Part shown: piece by piece, positions 15,932 through 21,923 of the stretch | How the letters are laid out: every line of letters begins with the position of its first letter | Position numbering within the stretch: position 1 is the first letter of the stretch | From: UBA3537 sp965662485 | Lineage (GTDB): Bacteria > Bacteroidota > Bacteroidia > Flavobacteriales > Flavobacteriaceae | Direction of reading: 5' to 3' | DNA: 21,923 nt | Assembly (NCBI GenBank): GCA_965662485.1 | Contig: CBFIIL010000026.1 | Coordinates: 1 to 21,923, forward strand | Translations under genes and position numbers: made by a program | Notes under the pieces: generated by a model | What the model saw: only the letters and a program-made list of their open reading frames with translations | The model's database searches: none | What the model was told of the DNA's origin: nothing

Positions 15932-15986
15932 AACTTTCTGTAAGGCTTCAACTATCCTCAGAGAAAGATTTAATACAATGTTATGA
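15924..15986 (+). CDS. Possible 20-residue upstream reading frame overlapping the permease start
   Basis: An ATG at 15924 opens a 20-codon frame (MKVTFCKASTILRERFNTML) ending in a TGA that shares bases with the permease ATG (ATGA, 15983-15986). That geometry is typical of translational coupling. The ATG lies in the right arm of the inverted repeat at 15907-15931. The peptide has no recognisable feature, and frames this short occur by chance, so it may not be translated. Confidence 0.25.
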   Translation: MKVTFCKASTILRERFNTML

Positions 15987-17644
15987 CTTCAAAAAAAAAC
16001 CAATCCGCATTAACAACTTTAGTAACTGTCTTTTTCTTTTGGGGGTTTATCGCTGCCTCAAATGGGGTGTTTATTCCCTTTTGTAAAACGTATTTTAATA
16101 TCGATCAATTTCAATCTCAATTGGTCGATTTTGCATTTTATGGTGCCTATTATCTGGGCGCATTATTTCTTTTTGTAATGTCAAGTAGCATCAAAAAAGA
16201 TGTTTTGAATAATTGGGGTTACAAAAAAGGGATTATCTATGGGCTACTCATTTCAGCCCTCGGTGCATTGCTTATGTACCCTTTTATTGATGGCGCACAA
16301 CAGGGAGACACCTCTATTTTTTATTTAGTACTCGTGGCACTTTTTATTGTTGGCCTAGGATTTTCATTACAGCAAACCGCAGCAAATCCTTTTGTTTATT
16401 CATTGGGAGATCCCAATAAAGGCTCACAACGTTTGAATCTTGCTGGTGGTGTCAATTCTTTTGGAACGACCATTGGCCCCATAGTAATTGCACTTATTAT
16501 TTTTGGGTCTACGCCCTTATCAGGTGATGAGCTTAATCAAATGATAAAAAATAATGAGATTACATTAACCACCGTTCAACTGTTATACATTGGAGTTGGG
16601 GTTTTATTTTTGGCAGCGGCGGCACTTTTTCACTTTTCAAAAAAATTAAAAAATACAAAATCAAACGATAGTTTTGAGCCTGCAAACAAAGCCAAAAACA
16701 CCCTTATTGCGCTCACAATTATTATAGCAATCTGTTTTGGATTAATTTTTAACACCTACACAAGTGGTGAGGAAGCTTTGGTATCTGTTGAAAACACAAG
16801 GTTGATATTGCTCTTTGTAGCTCTATTAGCCGTTGTTGGAAGTGTGTTCTTTGCCAATTCGAGGGCTTCCAAAAACCCAATTGGATGGGGTGCTATGAAG
16901 TATCCTCAACTCGTTTTGGGTATGTTAGCTATATTTACATATGTTGGGGTGGAAGTTACTATTCAAAGTAACTTAGGGGAGCTTTTAAAATCTGTTGCAG
17001 ACAAAGTTAACAACTTAAATCCTCTAGGGCTCAAAGTGATGAATGATGCCGAAATTGCGCCATTTATTTCTTTGTATTGGGGAGGATTAATGATTGGACG
17101 TTGGGTTGGTGCAATTGCAGTTTTCAATCCTAGTAAAGGACTCAAAAAATGGTTGCTTATTCTTGTCCCTTATATTGCTTTTGGAGTTATACTTATGGTC
17201 AACTTTGGAAAATATTCATCTAACGAAATTCTTTTATTTAGTATTTGTGTAGCAATTCAAATTGGTGGTTTTTTCTTAGCAAAAGACAATCCAATTGTAA
17301 CTTTAAAAATATTTAGTATTCTTGGTATTGTAGGCATGGTCATTGGTGTTTTTGCTTCTGGACAATTAGCCTTATTTGCCTTATTGTCAGGCGGATTATT
17401 TTGTTCTATCATGTGGCCATGTATTTTTGCACTCAGTATTACAGGCTTAGGAAAGTATACTGCACAAGGGTCAGCATTTTTAATCATGATGATTTTAGGC
17501 GGTGCGATTATTCCTCCACTTCAGGGAAAACTAGCAGATATTTTTAGCATACAATCATCATACTGGATTGCAGTTTTATGTTTTGTTTATTTATTATTCT
17601 ACACATTCAAAACAAAAACTGCATTGCAAAAACAAGGGCTTTAA
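15983..17644 (+). CDS. Sugar:proton symporter of the FHS family (GluP/FucP/NagP-like MFS permease)
   Basis: 553 aa. Family signatures include the first helix TTLVTVFFFWGFIAASNGVF, then LGFSLQQTAANPFVYSLGDP and RLNLAGGVNSFGTTIGPIV, diagnostic of the fucose-galactose-glucose:H+ symporter branch of the major facilitator superfamily. Later landmarks are GVEVTIQSNLGELL, SLYWGGLMIGRWVGA and a C-terminal GSAFLIMMILGGAIIPPLQG. It should import a hexose or an amino sugar across the inner membrane. Typical members have 12 helices in 400-440 residues. Here the central linker carries two additional hydrophobic segments (about 228-250 and 268-290), and there is probably another extra one around 415-430. 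The glycosylasparaginase gene starts 15 nt later on the same strand, which makes N-acetylglucosamine (NagP-like) a plausible substrate. Glucose or galactose cannot be excluded. Confidence 0.88.
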   Translation: MTSKKNQSALTTLVTVFFFWGFIAASNGVFIPFCKTYFNIDQFQSQLVDFAFYGAYYLGALFLFVMSSSIKKDVLNNWGYKKGIIYGLLISALGALLMYPFIDGAQQGDTSIFYLVLVALFIVGLGFSLQQTAANPFVYSLGDPNKGSQRLNLAGGVNSFGTTIGPIVIALIIFGSTPLSGDELNQMIKNNEITLTTVQLLYIGVGVLFLAAAALFHFSKKLKNTKSNDSFEPANKAKNTLIALTIIIAICFGLIFNTYTSGEEALVSVENTRLILLFVALLAVVGSVFFANSRASKNPIGWGAMKYPQLVLGMLAIFTYVGVEVTIQSNLGELLKSVADKVNNLNPLGLKVMNDAEIAPFISLYWGGLMIGRWVGAIAVFNPSKGLKKWLLILVPYIAFGVILMVNFGKYSSNEILLFSICVAIQIGGFFLAKDNPIVTLKIFSILGIVGMVIGVFASGQLALFALLSGGLFCSIMWPCIFALSITGLGKYTAQGSAFLIMMILGGAIIPPLQGKLADIFSIQSSYWIAVLCFVYLLFYTFKTKTALQKQGL

Positions 17645-17659
17645 TCTCAAGTTTTAAAA

Positions 17660-18658
17660 ATGAAGAGGAGAAAATTTATAAAAAACGCAGCGTTAACAGG
17701 GCTTGGGATAACTGTTACTGAGACGTTGAGTAGCTGTATTGAATCTTCTGAAAATAATTTAGTAAGGCCAAATGCTAAGCCCAAAATTCCTGTTGTTATT
17801 GCAACATGGAATGTAAAATCTGCTACGGCTAAAGCTTGGAAAGTATTAATTAATGGTGGAAGTGCATTAGACGCTGTTGAGCAAGGTTGTCGAATAGAAG
17901 AAGCCAATGAAAAAGGGCAATCGGTTGGCAAAGGCGGGCTTCCAGATAGAGATGGTAATGTGACTTTGGATGCATGTATAATGAATGAAGAGGGGAATTG
18001 TGGCTCTGTTGTTTTTTTACAAAATATAACTCATGCCGTTTCAGTGGCACGCAGAGTAATGGAGGACACTCCACATGTTATGCTTGCAGGAAAAGGGGCA
18101 GAAAAATTTGCAATTTCAAAAGGATTTAAAAAAGAAAATCTACTGACTGAAGCCTCTAAATTAGCATGGAAAAAATGGTCAAAAACAAGTCAATACAAAC
18201 CAATAATAAATATCGAAAATCACGACACTATAGGCATGTTGGCCATTGACAAAAACGGTGATATTGCGGGGGCTTGTACCACTAGTGGACTGGCCTATAA
18301 AATGAACGGTAGAGTTGGAGACTCCCCAATTATTGGATCAGGACTTTTTGTAGACAACAAAGTTGGAGGTGCTGTAGCAACAGGGCTAGGAGAAGAAGTT
18401 GTAAAAACCGTTGGAAGTTTTTTAATCGTAGAACTCATGCGTCAAGGAAGAACACCTCAACAAGCCTGCAAAGAAGCAATTCGCCGAATTGTTGACAAAC
18501 CCAATAGTGAATACAAAAATTTTCAAGTAGGGTATATTGCAGTAAACAAACAAGGTGAAACAGGGGCCTACTCTATTCATCAGTGGTTCAGTATGACAAA
18601 ATATCAAGATGGTGGAAATCAAAACATTCAATCCGATTATTTTAATAAAAATTTATAA
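17660..18658 (+). CDS. N4-(beta-N-acetylglucosaminyl)-L-asparaginase (glycosylasparaginase)
   Basis: 332 aa, an N-terminal-nucleophile hydrolase. It cleaves the bond between asparagine and N-acetylglucosamine in the stubs left from N-linked glycoproteins. The N-terminus MKRRKFIKNAALTGLGITV is a twin-arginine signal, ending in LSSC (23-26), a possible lipobox, so the enzyme is probably exported folded and perhaps lipid-anchored. The autoproteolysis site is the Asp-Thr of HDTIGM; Thr190 becomes the nucleophile of the beta chain. GRVGDSPIIGSG (217-228) and ATGLGEE match substrate-binding segments, and ACTTSGLAYKMNGRVGD is characteristic of the flavobacterial enzyme known from Elizabethkingia. 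It sits 15 nt after the sugar permease and 13 nt before polA, so all three may share a transcript. Confidence 0.93.
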   Translation: MKRRKFIKNAALTGLGITVTETLSSCIESSENNLVRPNAKPKIPVVIATWNVKSATAKAWKVLINGGSALDAVEQGCRIEEANEKGQSVGKGGLPDRDGNVTLDACIMNEEGNCGSVVFLQNITHAVSVARRVMEDTPHVMLAGKGAEKFAISKGFKKENLLTEASKLAWKKWSKTSQYKPIINIENHDTIGMLAIDKNGDIAGACTTSGLAYKMNGRVGDSPIIGSGLFVDNKVGGAVATGLGEEVVKTVGSFLIVELMRQGRTPQQACKEAIRRIVDKPNSEYKNFQVGYIAVNKQGETGAYSIHQWFSMTKYQDGGNQNIQSDYFNKNL

Positions 18659-18671
18659 AGTATAATAAATA

Positions 18672-21503
18672 ATGGCTCAACAAAAACGTTTATTTCTACT
18701 TGATGCTTATGCTCTTATTTTTAGAGGCTATTATGCGTTTATCAAAAATCCAAGAATCAATTCCAAGGGACTAGACACTTCTGCAATTCTTGGGTTTACA
18801 AACTCATTGTTGGATGTCATAAAAAGAGAACGCCCAGACCATCTGGCCGTATGTTTTGATAAAGGAGGAAGTACAGATCGATTAGAGGTTTTTCCAGAAT
18901 ATAAAGCAAATCGAGATGAAACCCCAGAGGGAATTAAAGTCGCTGTTCCATATATTTATAAAATACTAGAGGCCATGCATATTCCAATTATGGTTAAAAA
19001 CGGATATGAAGCCGATGATATTATTGGAACATTGGCCAAAAAAGCAGAAAAAGAAGGCTATAAAACTTATATGGTAACACCCGACAAGGATTTCGCTCAA
19101 CTCGTCAGTGAAAATATTTTTATGTACCGCCCAATGTTTGGAGGTGGATATGAAACTTGGGGCGTAGAAGAAGTCAAAGAAAAATTTGAAGTTCAAGACC
19201 CAAAACAAGTTATAGATTTTTTGGGAATGAAAGGTGATGCTGTAGATAACATTCCTGGACTGCCTGGAGTTGGAGACAAAACAGCAAAAAAGTTTATCAA
19301 TCTTTATGGAAGCATGGAAGGGCTTATTGAAAATACACACGAGCTCAAAGGCAAAATGAAAGAAAAGGTTGAAGCCAACGCAGAACTCGGACTGCTTTCA
19401 AAAAAACTAGCCACAATTTTATTAGATGTACCTGTTGAATTTAATGCCAAAAATTTTGAATTAGACGAGCCTGATCATGAAAAAGTAAATGAAATTTTTC
19501 AAGAATTAGAATTCAGACGTTTAATAGAAAATTTCAAAAAAACATTTGCAGTAAATAAGACCAATACTGCTGAAGCTGACAGTAATACTACTGAAAAAGC
19601 AATACCAAAAAACACAACAGCAGGAACAGGTCAGTTTTCACTTTTTGATGCCCCTGCTGAAGAAAATTCAGTGGCTCCAACATTTGAAAGATCAAATATA
19701 AAATCGGTCGCACACTTTTATCAATTTATAGAAAGTAATTTTGCTTTTGATTTATTTTTAAAACAACTTTTAGAAAAAAAATCGGTTTGTTTTGATACCG
19801 AAACAACATCCCTCAATCCTCTTGAAGCTGAACTTGTTGGAATTGCTTTTTCATGGGAAGCAAACAAGGGATTTTATGTTCCTATTCCAGATGAACAAAA
19901 CGAAGCTCGCCAATTAATTGAAAAACTCAGGCCCTTTTTTGAAAATGGAAATATTGAAAAAATTGGTCAAAATTTAAAATATGATATTAAGGTGTTGCAC
20001 AAATACAATATTTCTGTTGAAGGCCCTTTGTTTGACACCATGATTGCACATTATCTTATCAACCCCGATATGCGTCATAATATGAACATTTTGGCAGAAA
20101 CCTACCTCAACTACACGCCAATGGCTATCGAGGAGTTAATTGGAAAAAAAGGGAAACACCAAAAATCCATGCGTAGCGTAAGCTTAGAAACGATTACTGA
20201 GTATGCTGTTGAAGATGCCGATATTACATTTCAATTAGCTCAACATTTTAAGAAAGAAATGTCTGATGCAAATACACTAAATCTTTTCAATTCTATAGAA
20301 ATTCCATTAATCAAAGTACTTGCTTCTATGGAATTAGAGGGAATTCGTCTTGATGTTGATTTTCTCAAAAATCTGTCTTTAGATTTAAATAAAGACATTA
20401 AAACTCTTGAACAGAGCATCTTTGACAAAGCAGGGGAAGTTTTTAATATCGCATCACCGAAGCAACTAGGTATTATTTTGTTTGAAAAATTAAAACTCGT
20501 TGATAAACCTAAAAAAACAAAAACAGGACAATACAGCACTGCAGAAGATGTACTTTCTTATCTGGCTAAAGATCACGAAATCATCCGAAATATTTTAGAA
20601 TATAGAGGGTTGGCAAAGCTAAAAAGCACGTATGTTGATGCTCTCCCTGAGCAAGTTTTACAAAGTACAGGACGAATTCATACAGAATATCTACAAACGG
20701 TTGCAGCCACTGGGCGTTTGAGTAGTATCAATCCAAATCTTCAAAATATTCCCATACGAACAGAGCGTGGCCGACAAGTTCGAAAAGCATTTGTCCCTCG
20801 AAATGAAGACTATATATTACTCGCAGCAGATTACTCTCAAATTGAATTACGTGTGATTGCAGCCCTAAGCGAAGAAGAAACCATGATTGAAGCGTTTAAA
20901 AATGGAGAAGACATTCATGCTTCAACTGCTTCAAGAGTGTTTAATGTGCCATTGTCAGAGGTTAATCGCGAACAGCGCAGCAATGCAAAAACCGTCAATT
21001 TTGGAATTATTTATGGCGTTTCTGCTTTTGGACTAAGCAATCAAACTGATTTAAGTAGAGCGGAAGCCAAAGCGCTTATTGATACCTACTATGCAACTTA
21101 TCCAAAACTACGAGCGTACATTGCTGATCAAATTGATTTTGCAAGAGATAATGGTTATGTAAAAACAATTTCAGATCGTCGTAGATATTTAAAAGATATC
21201 AATTCTAGAAATGCTGTTGTTCGGGGTGCTTCTGAGCGTAATGCTGTGAATGCACCTATTCAAGGAAGTGCGGCAGACATCATCAAAATTGCAATGATTA
21301 ATATTTACAAAAATCTTAATAAAGGAGATTTTAAAAGTAAGATGCTGTTACAAGTGCATGACGAACTTGTTTTTGATGTTTACACACCTGAACTAGAAAG
21401 TATTAAATCGCTAATTAAAACAGAAATGGAAAATGCATACACAATGGTTGTACCATTAGATGTTGAAATGGATATTGGGAAAAATTGGTTAGAAGCACAC
21501 TAA
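18672..21503 (+). CDS. polA: DNA polymerase I
   Basis: 943 aa, full length with all three activities. The N-terminal 5'-3' exonuclease (about 1-290) has LFLLDAYALIFRGYYAF, NGYEADDIIGTLAKKA, TPDKDFAQLV and the helix-hairpin region GDAVDNIPGLPGVGDKTA. After a variable linker (about 295-340) comes the 3'-5' proofreading domain with its acidic residues intact: FDTETTSLNP (about 374), NLKYDIKVL and YAVEDADITFQLA. The polymerase domain has motif A LLAADYSQIELRV (about 717), motif B RSNAKTVNFGIIYG (about 767) and motif C LLQVHDELVFD (about 892). It repairs DNA and removes Okazaki-fragment primers. Many polymerase I proteins have lost proofreading residues; this one appears to have kept them. It begins 13 nt after the glycosylasparaginase gene, an unrelated function. 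Confidence 0.98.
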   Translation: MAQQKRLFLLDAYALIFRGYYAFIKNPRINSKGLDTSAILGFTNSLLDVIKRERPDHLAVCFDKGGSTDRLEVFPEYKANRDETPEGIKVAVPYIYKILEAMHIPIMVKNGYEADDIIGTLAKKAEKEGYKTYMVTPDKDFAQLVSENIFMYRPMFGGGYETWGVEEVKEKFEVQDPKQVIDFLGMKGDAVDNIPGLPGVGDKTAKKFINLYGSMEGLIENTHELKGKMKEKVEANAELGLLSKKLATILLDVPVEFNAKNFELDEPDHEKVNEIFQELEFRRLIENFKKTFAVNKTNTAEADSNTTEKAIPKNTTAGTGQFSLFDAPAEENSVAPTFERSNIKSVAHFYQFIESNFAFDLFLKQLLEKKSVCFDTETTSLNPLEAELVGIAFSWEANKGFYVPIPDEQNEARQLIEKLRPFFENGNIEKIGQNLKYDIKVLHKYNISVEGPLFDTMIAHYLINPDMRHNMNILAETYLNYTPMAIEELIGKKGKHQKSMRSVSLETITEYAVEDADITFQLAQHFKKEMSDANTLNLFNSIEIPLIKVLASMELEGIRLDVDFLKNLSLDLNKDIKTLEQSIFDKAGEVFNIASPKQLGIILFEKLKLVDKPKKTKTGQYSTAEDVLSYLAKDHEIIRNILEYRGLAKLKSTYVDALPEQVLQSTGRIHTEYLQTVAATGRLSSINPNLQNIPIRTERGRQVRKAFVPRNEDYILLAADYSQIELRVIAALSEEETMIEAFKNGEDIHASTASRVFNVPLSEVNREQRSNAKTVNFGIIYGVSAFGLSNQTDLSRAEAKALIDTYYATYPKLRAYIADQIDFARDNGYVKTISDRRRYLKDINSRNAVVRGASERNAVNAPIQGSAADIIKIAMINIYKNLNKGDFKSKMLLQVHDELVFDVYTPELESIKSLIKTEMENAYTMVVPLDVEMDIGKNWLEAH

Positions 21504-21923
21504 AGTTCCAAGGCTTTCTTAACGTCATTATCCATTAGAAATTCTTGAGGATTTTCTAAGGCTTCTTTTACGGCAACTAAAAATCCAACTGATTCTTTTC
21601 CATCTATAATACGATGATCGTACGAAAGTGCAACATACATCATTGGGCGGATTTCCACTTTACCGTCTACAGCAACTGGTCTTTCAATAATATTATGCAT
21701 CCCCAAAATTCCACTTTGTGGAGGGTTAATAATTGGTGTAGATAACATACTTCCAAACACACCTCCATTAGAAATCGTAAATGTCCCCCCTGTCATTTCA
21801 TCGACAGTAATTTGGCCATCTCTAGCACGAATAGCTAGACGTTTCACTTCAGATTCAACCCCTCTAAATGTTAGATTTTCAGCATTTCTTATAACAGGGA
21901 CCATGAGTCCTTTTGGCCCAGAC
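21500..21923 (-). CDS. odhB: Dihydrolipoyllysine succinyltransferase, E2 of 2-oxoglutarate dehydrogenase (C-terminal part, 5' end outside the window)
   Basis: The frame is open to the right edge: upstream of the internal Met at 21904 the sequence continues as SGPKGLMVPVIRNAE, so the true start lies outside. The visible ~140 residues are the end of the catalytic acyltransferase domain. FTISNGGVFGSMLSTPIINPPQSGILGMH and YVALSYDHRIIDGKESVGFL carry the active-site His and Asp of the DHRxxDG motif. The ending (MMYVALSYDHRIIDG then KEALENPQEFLMD) is closer to succinyltransferases (SucB/OdhB) than to pyruvate dehydrogenase E2. It works in the TCA cycle, making succinyl-CoA. Its stop codon (plus 21500-21502) overlaps the polA stop (21501-21503) on the opposite strand. 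Confidence 0.92.
   Translation of the reverse strand, partial: SGPKGLMVPVIRNAENLTFRGVESEVKRLAIRARDGQITVDEMTGGTFTISNGGVFGSMLSTPIINPPQSGILGMHNIIERPVAVDGKVEIRPMMYVALSYDHRIIDGKESVGFLVAVKEALENPQEFLMDNDVKKALEL

Noticed and set aside
21500..21904. A complete 134-aa E2 acyltransferase starting at the Met at 21904
   Set aside because: The frame continues without a stop to the window edge with family-typical residues, so the Met is internal and the gene is cut by the window.
1..21923. CRISPR arrays, insertion sequences, prophage or integron remains
   Set aside because: I looked for repeated spacers, transposase motifs and terminal repeats and saw none; gene content and base use appear uniform.

Overview
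This AT-rich window looks chromosomal and comes from a member of the Bacteroidota, most likely a marine-type Flavobacteriaceae. The reasons are: promoters of the form TTG-N(17-23)-TAnnTTTG, an almost complete lack of Shine-Dalgarno sequences, an alternative complex III operon, a lysine-rich IF-2 behind rimP-nusA, a DUF2723/GT117 membrane protein, and a SPOR protein next to infB. I see no insertion sequence, prophage, CRISPR array, rRNA or integration site. The content is mostly housekeeping genes plus a few poorly characterised ones.

Left part (1-5067). Genes actA, actB and the first codons of actC run on the minus strand. They encode the periplasmic multiheme and iron-sulfur subunits of alternative complex III, which oxidises menaquinol in place of cytochrome bc1. 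Divergent from actA is a small secreted SPOR-domain protein.

Middle-left (5093-9766). A minus-strand operon rimP-nusA-infB (ribosome maturation, transcription elongation and termination, translation initiation) starts from a clear flavobacterial promoter. A terminator-like hairpin lies in its short leader, and a second hairpin lies between nusA and infB. Upstream is tRNA-Gln(TTG), with its own promoter and its own terminator.

Middle (9846-14101). A two-gene plus-strand unit encodes a six-helix membrane protein and an overlapping winged-helix DNA-binding protein. A perfect 20-bp palindrome overlaps the -10-like box of its promoter, which suggests autoregulation. A large polytopic DUF2723/GT117 glycosyltransferase-like protein follows.

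Right part (14136-21923). On the minus strand are a thioredoxin-fold protein that has lost both active-site cysteines and a membrane-anchored metallophosphoesterase. On the plus strand are a sugar permease of the FHS family, a Tat/lipoprotein-type glycosylasparaginase and DNA polymerase I, all closely spaced. The permease and glycosylasparaginase suggest use of N-linked glycoprotein fragments. The window ends in the C-terminal catalytic part of the 2-oxoglutarate dehydrogenase E2 gene, whose stop codon overlaps that of polA tail to tail.
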